A DNA stretch of 44,806 nucleotides from PBB1 sp040400875 (GTDB taxonomy: Bacteria; Pseudomonadota; Gammaproteobacteria; Burkholderiales; Burkholderiaceae_C): contig JBBAPK010000022.1 of the NCBI GenBank assembly GCA_040400875.1, forward strand, positions 1 through 44,806, read 5' to 3'. Positions 1-6,915 of this stretch are shown one piece after another (position 1 is the stretch's first letter; every line of letters begins with the position of its first letter). A program made the position numbers and the translations under genes. The notes under the pieces are model-generated. The model did no database searches, was not told where the DNA came from, and worked only from the letters and a program-made list of their open reading frames with translations.

Positions 1-1
1 T

Positions 2-622
2 CTGGCCTATTACCACTACAAAAACATGCTGGGTGAACTCAGCCCGGCAGGCTCGACGGCCAACGAGTTCACCGCACCGCAGTTCGTGCAAAAGGGCAAT
101 ACCTACTACCAGATCTCTTCCGACCCGACGAGGCCGTTGTATGGCCTGGCCGCCGAGTACCAGCTGATCGACCTGACCGGTCAGATCGATCTTCCGTCCT
201 ACGCGGGCAAGCGCCTGATCTTCACGGGTGACTTCGCTCGCAACGTGGGCTTCAACAGCAGTGAGGTCACCGCTCGCACGGGTCTGGTGGTCGATGGTGA
301 AACCGGCACAACCTCTGACGTCGATGGCCAAGTCAACGCCTATCACGTGCGTGCAGCTTTCGGCGATGTCGAGTTGAAGAAGGCGCATGACTGGCAAGTG
401 TTCGTCGCCTACAAGCGGGTCGAGCGCGATGCCGTACTCGATGCCTTCACCGACAGCGACTTTCATCTGGGCGGCACCGACACCAAGGGCTACATCCTGG
501 GCGGCAGTTACGGTGTGGCCAAGAACACCTACCTCACGTTCCGCTACCTGAGCGCCGACCAGATCTCGGGCCCGCCGCTGGGCATCGACGTCTTCCAGTT
601 CGACCTCAACGTGAAGTTCTGA
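2..622 (+). CDS. Putative outer-membrane porin, 3' part only
   Basis: The frame is already open at the left edge, so this is the C-terminal part of a larger protein; the first ATG inside it is at 26. The visible 206 or so residues alternate polar and aromatic/hydrophobic residues as in amphipathic beta strands, and the chain ends in ...FDLNVKF with a terminal Phe, the usual outer-membrane barrel C-terminal signature. The strand pattern and the phrases around YILGGSYGVAKNTYLTFRY resemble the 'putative porin' family (Porin_5-like); that assignment is from recognition only. It should form a barrel in the outer membrane; no substrate can be inferred. Its stop overlaps the next start by one base (TGATG), so the two are probably translationally coupled. 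Confidence 0.7.
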   Translation: MAYYHYKNMLGELSPAGSTANEFTAPQFVQKGNTYYQISSDPTRPLYGLAAEYQLIDLTGQIDLPSYAGKRLIFTGDFARNVGFNSSEVTARTGLVVDGETGTTSDVDGQVNAYHVRAAFGDVELKKAHDWQVFVAYKRVERDAVLDAFTDSDFHLGGTDTKGYILGGSYGVAKNTYLTFRYLSADQISGPPLGIDVFQFDLNVKF

Positions 623-1314
623 TGTCGCAGCGCACCCTCATGAAAGCAGGCCTGATGGTCCGATCCGCACTCGTCGCGCTGGGTCTCGCGCTGGCAGCCA
701 GTGGCGCCATGGCAGAGCAGACACCGGCTGAAAAAGCGGCGCGCCGCGCGCAGCTTCAATTGCAAAACCTGCAGCAGCAGTTGCAAGAAGCGCAAGCCGC
801 CAAGTCCAAGGTCGAGTCGGACAAGGCTGCGGTCGACCAGCAGCTGGGCGAGCAAACCACCCAGGCCGAGCAACTCAAGACATCGATCAGCAAGCTCGAA
901 GCCAGGCTCAGGGCGTCTGAAAAGGCCCGCGAAGAGTTGACCGCCAACGTGAAGTCGCTGGAAAAGCAGCTGGCTGATGAGAAACTCAGCCATGAACAGG
1001 CACTGGCCCAAAAGGCCCGTGAACTGGCTCAGTACACCAAGCTGCGCGACGAGCAGCAGGCCCAATTGCAGCGCAAGCACGACGATCAGGTCGCGCTGGT
1101 GGCCGATTGCACCGGCAAGAACGACAAGCTGCTGCATCTGAATGTGGAACTGCTCAACCGCTACCGCAACAAGTCGGTCACCGACGTGATTAAACAACGC
1201 GAACCCGTGCTGGGCATGGGCGATGTCGAAATGTTCAACATGGTTCAGGACTACCGCGACAAGGCCGATGCCGAGCGATTCACACCGCCCGCTGCGCCCA
1301 CACCCAACAAGTAA
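622..1314 (+). CDS. Periplasmic coiled-coil protein, function unknown
   Basis: The protein has 230 residues. It starts with a Sec signal peptide (hydrophobic stretch about residues 12-30, cleavage likely after Ala-Met-Ala), followed by a long Gln/Lys/Glu/Ala-rich heptad region (about 35-155) that should be a coiled coil. The C-terminal third is a short globular part with one Cys (VADCTGKND) and a Pro-rich tail. I do not recognise a named family. The start overlaps the porin stop by one base, and the exopolysaccharide export gene begins 9 bases downstream, so it sits in an envelope-protein operon. A structural or tethering role in the periplasm is inference only. Confidence 0.75.
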   Translation: MSQRTLMKAGLMVRSALVALGLALAASGAMAEQTPAEKAARRAQLQLQNLQQQLQEAQAAKSKVESDKAAVDQQLGEQTTQAEQLKTSISKLEARLRASEKAREELTANVKSLEKQLADEKLSHEQALAQKARELAQYTKLRDEQQAQLQRKHDDQVALVADCTGKNDKLLHLNVELLNRYRNKSVTDVIKQREPVLGMGDVEMFNMVQDYRDKADAERFTPPAAPTPNK

Positions 1315-1323
1315 GGCAACGAC

Positions 1324-2055
1324 ATGTCTGACGGGTGCTTTGTGAGTCTTCTGCCGCGCATGCGCCTTGCATTTGCGTTGTTTGGGCTGTGCGCGCTGGC
1401 CGCTTGTTCGGGCCTGCCCGAATTGCCTTTCATCAACGAAGCGCCTGTCGTCAAGGTGTCGCCAGGCGCGCCGGCCAGCGGCCTGCCTTACAACGCGGCC
1501 GCGGTTCCCGGTGCCGCGGCCAGCGGCCCGAGCAAATGGGGCGACAACATCGAACGCGTGGTGGCCACCGACCCGGCTTATGTGATCGGCCCTGAAGACG
1601 CGCTGGACATTGCGGTGTGGAAAGACGAAACGCTCAAGGGCACGGTGCTGGTGCGGCCCGATGGCGGTATTTCGTTCCCGCTGGCCGGTGACTTTGTGGT
1701 GGCCGGCATGACGGCCGCACAGGCCCGTGACGAACTGGTCAAGCGACTTGAAAAATTCATTCCCGAGCCGGTGGTCACCGTGGCCGTGGTGAAGGTGTCG
1801 AGCTATCACATCTATGTGCTGGGCCGGGTGAACAGGCCAGGTGAGCTGCTGGTCGGCCGAAACATCGACGTGCTGCAGGCACTGACCCTGGCCGGTGGCC
1901 TGACGCCGTTTGCCTCTGAGGACGGCATACGCGTCATTCGCAAGGTGGACAACCTGACGATCTCGATCCCGTTTCAGTACTCCAAGGTGAGAAAAGGCGT
2001 GGATCTGACGCAGAACATCACGCTGAAAAGCGGAGACGTGCTGCTTGTGCCGTGA
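1324..2055 (+). CDS. Polysaccharide export lipoprotein (Wza/EpsE-like)
   Basis: Outer-membrane polysaccharide exporter of 243 residues. The N-terminus has a lipoprotein signal with lipobox Leu-Ala-Ala-Cys (Cys28), so the mature protein should be lipid-anchored. A Poly_export domain covers about residues 82-160 (DPAYVIGPEDALDIAVWKD region, then the RPDGGISFPLAGD motif), followed by an SLBB domain (about 163-243, containing YVLGRVNRPGEL). Length and order match short Wza-like proteins of exopolysaccharide/exosortase-associated loci in betaproteobacteria. Met13 (1360) is a plausible alternative start. The next gene starts inside its stop (GTGA). The family forms the outer-membrane channel paired with a Wzz/BY-kinase system, which lies downstream here. 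Confidence 0.9.
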   Translation: MSDGCFVSLLPRMRLAFALFGLCALAACSGLPELPFINEAPVVKVSPGAPASGLPYNAAAVPGAAASGPSKWGDNIERVVATDPAYVIGPEDALDIAVWKDETLKGTVLVRPDGGISFPLAGDFVVAGMTAAQARDELVKRLEKFIPEPVVTVAVVKVSSYHIYVLGRVNRPGELLVGRNIDVLQALTLAGGLTPFASEDGIRVIRKVDNLTISIPFQYSKVRKGVDLTQNITLKSGDVLLVP

Positions 2056-3269
2056 TCCCATCAGGGCGGCCCATCCAACGGTTTGGCGGGCCCTGTTCAA
2101 GTCGTCCGCATTGGCGCTTGATCTGTGTGGTGGCCACGCTGGCGCCGGCCTGCTCGGCGAATGCCGGTCAGTGGTCGATCGAGAGCTCGGTCAGCTCCAG
2201 CCTTAATTCCAACGACAACATCAACCTCGCTCCGCAGTCGACTGGCACCGTGAACAGCCTCAACCTCTCCGGCTCCTTGAATGCCTCTCGCAAGGTCGAA
2301 GACATGTCGACGGTGCTGAGCTTAAGCACCTCACGCGTGGCCCAGTGGGGCGACTCCAACAGCTCCAATGGCGGAGGCGACCGCTTCGACGGCAATGCCA
2401 GCTTGTCGCAGTCGGTGACCATCGAGCGGAACACCTTTTCGGTGAACGCGGGCTATTCGCAGGACTTCAATAACAACGTGCAAACGGCCGACGTGGCGGT
2501 GGCGCCAGGCCAGCGGCGCGGGTCGAACTTGGGAGCCTCGTGGTCGCACTCGCTGACCGAGCGTCTGAGTACCTCGCTGACAGTGTCTTCACAGCATCAG
2601 TGGTACTCGCAAGCAGCGCCCGGCACCATCAATTTCACCAACAGCAGTTGGGGCGGCGGGCTGAACTATCTGCTGACTGAGGTCGACACCCTGAGCCTGA
2701 ATGTGTCGACCTCGGAATACCGCCCTGACACCGGCGGTGACCAATCGACGACCGAACAGTGGACGGTCGGGATCTCGCGCCAGTGGAGCGAGCAGTGGAG
2801 CTCGCAGGTGTCGGTGGGCACGTATCACACCAGCCGCAATCTGCAGCCGTCGACCAGCGGGCTGCAGTACAGCACCTCGCACAGCTTTGCTTTTGATGAA
2901 TCGTCGTCGCTGTCGTTTTCGTCCAGCCGGGGCGAGCAGCCCAGCGGCGCGGGCGAGGTGCTGCTTAATGAGTCGGTGAGCCTGGCCGCCAACTACGGAT
3001 TTACCGAGACCATGAGCGGCGGGCTCAACTACAACCTGTCCAAGAACACGGGTCAGCTCGGGGTGAGCGCGGGTGGTGTGTTTCAGGGCGATTCCAGGCA
3101 GCGGTCTTATGGCGCATCGCTGTCGAAGCAGCTGACACCCGACGTCAGCCTTGGGCTGTCCTATTTGCTGACGCAGGCCAACAACGTGGGCGGGAGCAAT
3201 TCGGCGCACTCCAACACGGTGAACATTTCGCTCACCTACAACTTTCCGACCGTCACCGCATCACGCTGA
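2052..3269 (+). CDS. Outer-membrane beta-barrel protein of exopolysaccharide locus
   Basis: The protein has 405 residues and probably starts at GTG 2052, overlapping the exporter stop (GTGA). A signal peptide ends near Ser-Ala-Asn-Ala (about residue 38). The rest is Ser/Asn/Thr-rich with regularly alternating strands (repeated forms such as LSLNVSTSEYRP and SLGLSYLLTQ) and no long hydrophobic helix, as expected of a barrel of about 16 or more strands. It resembles the PEP-CTERM-system-associated outer-membrane proteins (TIGR03016-like) found beside EpsE/EpsF/EpsG genes. The chain ends in NISLTYNF followed by an eight-residue tail, so the terminal-Phe signal is not at the very end. A role in polysaccharide secretion is inferred from position. 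Confidence 0.7.
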   Translation: MIPSGRPIQRFGGPCSSRPHWRLICVVATLAPACSANAGQWSIESSVSSSLNSNDNINLAPQSTGTVNSLNLSGSLNASRKVEDMSTVLSLSTSRVAQWGDSNSSNGGGDRFDGNASLSQSVTIERNTFSVNAGYSQDFNNNVQTADVAVAPGQRRGSNLGASWSHSLTERLSTSLTVSSQHQWYSQAAPGTINFTNSSWGGGLNYLLTEVDTLSLNVSTSEYRPDTGGDQSTTEQWTVGISRQWSEQWSSQVSVGTYHTSRNLQPSTSGLQYSTSHSFAFDESSSLSFSSSRGEQPSGAGEVLLNESVSLAANYGFTETMSGGLNYNLSKNTGQLGVSAGGVFQGDSRQRSYGASLSKQLTPDVSLGLSYLLTQANNVGGSNSAHSNTVNISLTYNFPTVTASR

Positions 3270-3301
3270 GCTGTCACCACATCACCCGAATAATCTGATC
3301 C

Positions 3302-5083
3302 ATGGCAGCCTCCCCACAAGATATCTACGCTCAGGTCGACCCGGTGACCGACTCCGGCAAGAGCCTGCTCGACTACCTCGGGATGGTCAAACGCCGTCGC
3401 GTGCTGATCCTGGTGGTGTTTGGGGTGTTCTTCGCCATTGCCGTGGTGGTGGCCATGACCTTGCCGGCGGTTTACCGCTCGACGGCCACCATCCTGATCA
3501 AAGAACAGGAAATTCCGCAGGAGTTCGTGCGATCCACCGTGACGAGTTTTGCCGACGAGCGCATTCAGGTCATCAGCCAGCAGGTGATGACGCGAGCCAC
3601 GCTGCTCGAATTGGTCGACAAGTACAACCTCTACGGTGCCAAGCGACAAAGCGAGACCAGCGAAGAAATCATCGACCGCATGCGGGCCGACATCAAGCTC
3701 ACGCCGATCAGCGCTGACAAGGGCGGGCCGTCGGGCAGCAAGTCGACCATCGCCTTCACCTTGTCGTACGACAGCGAGGTGCCCGCCAATGCGCAAAAGA
3801 TCGCCAACGAGCTGACCACGCTGTACCTCAACGAGAACGTCAAGAACCGACAGCAAAAAGCGGCCGAGACGACCTCGTTCCTTGATGAAGAGCTCACGCG
3901 CGTGACGGCGCACATCTCGGAGCTCGAAGACACGCTGTCGCGCTTCAAGGCGCGCAATCAGGGTCGCACGCCGGATCTGACCTTGTCTAACCAGATGGGC
4001 AGCGAGCGCACCAACGATGAGCTCAAGCGCCTCGACCGCGACATGACCTTTCTCGAAGAACGCAAGATGGCGCTCGAGGGCCAGCTGGCTGATACCAAGC
4101 CGGGCATGCCGGTGGGTTCCGGGCAGGTGCTCGACCCCGAAGACAGGCTCAAGGCGCTCGAAGCGCAGCTTCCGCTGCTCACCGCGATGTACAGCGATGA
4201 CCACCCCGACGTGAAGCGCACCCGTCGCGAGATCGCGGTGCTCAAGTCCGAGACGGGTCTGGAGCGCGAAGCCAGCGACCGCGAGGAAAAGCTGTTGCAA
4301 CTGCAAAAGCAGATCAACCTGCTGCGCCAGAAATACTCTGACGATCACCCCGACGTGGTGCAGTTGAAGCGCGCCTTTGCCGTGCTCGACAAGGCGGTGC
4401 GCACCGGCTCCGACGCGCCGGCCGATCGCGTCAATGAGATCAAGCGCGCGCGCAAGCCCGACAACCCGGCCTACATCACCCTGAAGTCTCAAATCGAGAC
4501 CGTGACCTCCCAGATCGAGTCGATGCGCAGCGAGCGTCAGGAACTGCGCGCCAAGCTCGCGCTGTATGAATTGCGTGTGAGCCAGACGCCCGAAGTCGAG
4601 CGCGAGTACCTCGAACTCGTGCGCGACATGGACAGCTCGCGAGGGCGTTTCCGCGAACTGCGCGAAAAGCAGATGCAAGCCCAGGTGGCCGAAACGCTGG
4701 AGCGCGGTCGCAAGGCCGAGCGCTTCACGCTGATCGAGCCGCCGATCTATCCTGAAAAGCCGGTGCGTCCGAACCGCTCGATGATCGTCATCATCGGACT
4801 GCTGTTTGCTCTCTTCGGTGGCATCGGCGCAGCAGCGCTTCGCGAGGTGCTCGACCAGACCGTGCACAGCGCGCGTGACGTGATCCGGGTGATGCAAGTG
4901 CCCGTGCTGGCCGTCTTGCCTGATCTGCCCACACCGGTGCTGCTGCGGCGTCGCTCTTTGAGGCTGCGCATCGTCGTGGTGGCCGCGCTGGTCTTCATTG
5001 CGCTGCTGCTGGTGGCCTTCCACAACCTTTACATGCCTCTTGATGTGGCCTGGTACGGCCTGATGAGGAGGTTGGCAAAGTGA
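3302..5083 (+). CDS. epsF: Chain-length determinant protein, EpsF/Wzz-like
   Basis: Inner-membrane polysaccharide co-polymerase of 593 residues. An N-terminal Wzz segment with TM1 (about 34-56) is followed by the periplasmic motif around RSTATILIKEQEIPQEF. Then comes a long coiled-coil region (about 185-465), a Pro-rich motif before TM2 (PEKPVRPNRSM, TM about 493-513), and a third hydrophobic helix (about 555-575). The family sets polysaccharide chain length and pairs with a BY-kinase. Unusually, the coiled coil contains an internal duplication: the octapeptide YSDDHPDV occurs at residues 297-304 and 345-352 with similar flanks. The kinase gene starts inside its stop codon, a pairing typical of EpsF-EpsG. 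Confidence 0.85.
   Translation: MAASPQDIYAQVDPVTDSGKSLLDYLGMVKRRRVLILVVFGVFFAIAVVVAMTLPAVYRSTATILIKEQEIPQEFVRSTVTSFADERIQVISQQVMTRATLLELVDKYNLYGAKRQSETSEEIIDRMRADIKLTPISADKGGPSGSKSTIAFTLSYDSEVPANAQKIANELTTLYLNENVKNRQQKAAETTSFLDEELTRVTAHISELEDTLSRFKARNQGRTPDLTLSNQMGSERTNDELKRLDRDMTFLEERKMALEGQLADTKPGMPVGSGQVLDPEDRLKALEAQLPLLTAMYSDDHPDVKRTRREIAVLKSETGLEREASDREEKLLQLQKQINLLRQKYSDDHPDVVQLKRAFAVLDKAVRTGSDAPADRVNEIKRARKPDNPAYITLKSQIETVTSQIESMRSERQELRAKLALYELRVSQTPEVEREYLELVRDMDSSRGRFRELREKQMQAQVAETLERGRKAERFTLIEPPIYPEKPVRPNRSMIVIIGLLFALFGGIGAAALREVLDQTVHSARDVIRVMQVPVLAVLPDLPTPVLLRRRSLRLRIVVVAALVFIALLLVAFHNLYMPLDVAWYGLMRRLAK
5066..5071 (+). promoter_or_regulatory. Shine-Dalgarno for the BY-kinase gene
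   Basis: A perfect AGGAGG lies inside the end of the chain-length gene, 8 bases before GTG 5080. It supports that GTG as the start rather than the ATG at 5092. Confidence 0.7.
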
Positions 5084-5904
5084 GTGACATCATGAACATG
5101 CCTCAGGGCGCATTGCCCGTCGGCGACGAGAGCGCTGCAGGTGCAAGCCCCGAAGCACTGAACATCAAGTATTCGAGCACCCAGGTGCGAGCCGATGCGC
5201 TGCTGCGGCTGCAGCGCACGCACGGTGTGGTCAAGGCCGATCGCTCGGAGCTGACCGAGGCGTTCAAGATGCTGCGCAACCAGGTGCTGCAGCGCATGCG
5301 AGCCGACGGCTTCACCCTGCTGGCGGTGACCAGTCCGCGGGGCATCGAGGGCAAGTCGCTCACCGCCTTGAACCTGGCGCTGACCATGGCGGCCGACTAC
5401 GACGCGGCCGTTTTGCTGGTGGATGCCGACATGTCGGGTCAGGGTCTGCAAGCCATGTTCGGCTTTGATGGCGCGCCCGGACTCAGCGACCACCTGACCG
5501 ACGCCACGCCGATCAACGAGCTGTTGATCAACCCGGGTGTGCCGCGTTTCGTGTTCTTGCCCGCGGGCCAGAAGTCGGTGCTGAATTCGGCCGAGCTGCT
5601 GTCGACCCGGCTTGCGCAGCAACTCATCCAGGAGATGAAAGAGCGCTACCAGGACCGCTACATCATCATCGACCTGCCTCCGCTGCTCGACACCGCCGAC
5701 GCGCTGGCGTTTTTGCCCCAGGTCGAGACGACGCTGGTGGTGGTCGAGGAGCACACCACGTCCATCACCGACCTGGAAAAGATGGCCGACCTGTTGGCCC
5801 CGTTCAACCTGATCGGTACGGTCATGAGCCGCGGGCGAAAAAAAGAAAAGGCCGAAGGCCAGCAGCGCAAGCCCTGGTACCGCAAGCTGTTATCTCGCCG
5901 CTGA
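5080..5904 (+). CDS. epsG: BY-kinase, EpsG-like ATPase of exopolysaccharide export
   Basis: Cytoplasmic P-loop tyrosine kinase of 274 residues that acts with the chain-length protein encoded just upstream (GTGA overlap). Visible motifs are a Walker A variant (SPRGIEGKSLTALNLA, about residues 86-101), Walker A' (VLLVDADMS, about 112-120) and Walker B (YIIIDLPPLLD, about 191-201). A basic segment, RKKEKAEGQQRKPWYRK, forms the C-terminus. Classical BY-kinases end in a Tyr cluster; here only one Tyr lies in the tail, as in the shorter EpsG/CpsD-type proteins. The gene is preceded by a strong ribosome site. No glycosyltransferase, flippase or exosortase gene follows, so the cassette appears to be export and control only within this window. 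Confidence 0.85.
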   Translation: MSDIMNMPQGALPVGDESAAGASPEALNIKYSSTQVRADALLRLQRTHGVVKADRSELTEAFKMLRNQVLQRMRADGFTLLAVTSPRGIEGKSLTALNLALTMAADYDAAVLLVDADMSGQGLQAMFGFDGAPGLSDHLTDATPINELLINPGVPRFVFLPAGQKSVLNSAELLSTRLAQQLIQEMKERYQDRYIIIDLPPLLDTADALAFLPQVETTLVVVEEHTTSITDLEKMADLLAPFNLIGTVMSRGRKKEKAEGQQRKPWYRKLLSRR

Positions 5905-6086
5905 AGCGGTCGCCGCAACGGCGCAGATATCATCGCCGGCGGCTAGGGTGTGGGCCGCAAGCGCAGCTCACTCAAGTCGGCATTTCATGCGCCGCTGTCA
6001 GTGACCTGAAGCTGCCCAACGGGGTACAACGCACCGCAACTTTGAGCCTGCATGTCCGAGCTGTTGATTTCGCCAAGTGGTTCGAC

Positions 6087-6878
6087 ATGGGCCTGACCAT
6101 CAGAACGCTGGGGTGTTCGGGCGCCATCGCGGCCGGATGCAAGACCACCTCGTTCCTGCTGGACGACGATGTGCTGATCGACGCCGGAACTGGCGTCAAC
6201 GACCTCACGTTTGAAGCGCTGGCGGGCATCGATCACGTGCTGCTCAGCCATTCGCATCTTGACCATGTGCTGTCGGTGCCGCTGCTGGCCGACACCGGCT
6301 TGCGCTTGCGCATGGCGCAAGGCAGGCCGCCCGTCACGGTGCACGCCCTGCCGCAAACCCTGAAAGCCGTGCACGAACACCTGCTCAACGGGGTGATCTG
6401 GCCTGACTTCACGCGCTTGCCCAGCGCCGAGCGGCCCGCCTTGCGTCTGGTGCCGATCGCCGTAGGCGACACGCTGGTGTTGGGCTCGCGCAAGCGGCAC
6501 ATCGAGGTGTTGAGCGCGCAGCACATCGTGCCGGGTGTGGGCTTTGCCGTGGACGGCGGCTCGGCGGGCTGGTGGGTCTACAGCGGCGACACCGGCCCGA
6601 ACCCGCTGTTGTGGCAGCGACTGCGCGACATGCAGGTCGGCCATCTGGTGATCGAAACCGCCTTTGGCGATGACGAGGCTGAGCTCGCGCGCATCAGCCG
6701 TCACCTGTGTCCGAAGCTGCTGGGCGAAGAGCTGCGGCAACTCGTGGGCTGCGTCGATGTGCACATCACCCACGTCAAGCCGGGCGAGATGGATCTGGTG
6801 ATGGCGCAGATCGGCCGGTTGGGGCTGCCCCACCGGGTGAGCGCGCTGGCCGCCGGTGACCTGATGCGCTTGGACTGA
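6087..6878 (+). CDS. MBL-fold hydrolase, class II cyclic-nucleotide phosphodiesterase-like
   Basis: The protein has 263 residues from ATG 6087; a TTG at 6042 would add 15 residues that do not look conserved. The metallo-beta-lactamase motifs are HSHLDH (residues 55-60, with His55, His57, Asp59 and His60), a later His146, Asp168 in YSGDTG, and His229 in ITHVKPGE. HSHLDH followed by VLSVPLL is close to the class II 3',5'-cyclic-nucleotide phosphodiesterase signature, and the short ETAF segment also fits. The predicted reaction is hydrolysis of cAMP or cGMP at a dimetal centre. The gene converges on the flavoprotein with cNMP-binding domains, 37 bases away, which supports the cyclic-nucleotide assignment. 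Other MBL substrates such as tRNA 3' ends or phosphodiesters in general cannot be excluded. Confidence 0.75.
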   Translation: MGLTIRTLGCSGAIAAGCKTTSFLLDDDVLIDAGTGVNDLTFEALAGIDHVLLSHSHLDHVLSVPLLADTGLRLRMAQGRPPVTVHALPQTLKAVHEHLLNGVIWPDFTRLPSAERPALRLVPIAVGDTLVLGSRKRHIEVLSAQHIVPGVGFAVDGGSAGWWVYSGDTGPNPLLWQRLRDMQVGHLVIETAFGDDEAELARISRHLCPKLLGEELRQLVGCVDVHITHVKPGEMDLVMAQIGRLGLPHRVSALAAGDLMRLD

Positions 6879-6915
6879 GTTCGGCGCGCTGCAGCCCCGC
6901 CGTGACAGGCGCGCT

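Noticed and set aside
3236..5023. Minus-strand open frame of 595 codons opposite the chain-length gene
   Set aside because: The product is His/Arg/Leu-rich without domains; the plus strand encodes a clear Wzz/EpsF-like protein.
6879..6915. GC-rich repeats between the convergent MBL and flavoprotein genes as a terminator
   Set aside because: GGCGCGC occurs twice in direct, not inverted, orientation, and no T run follows.
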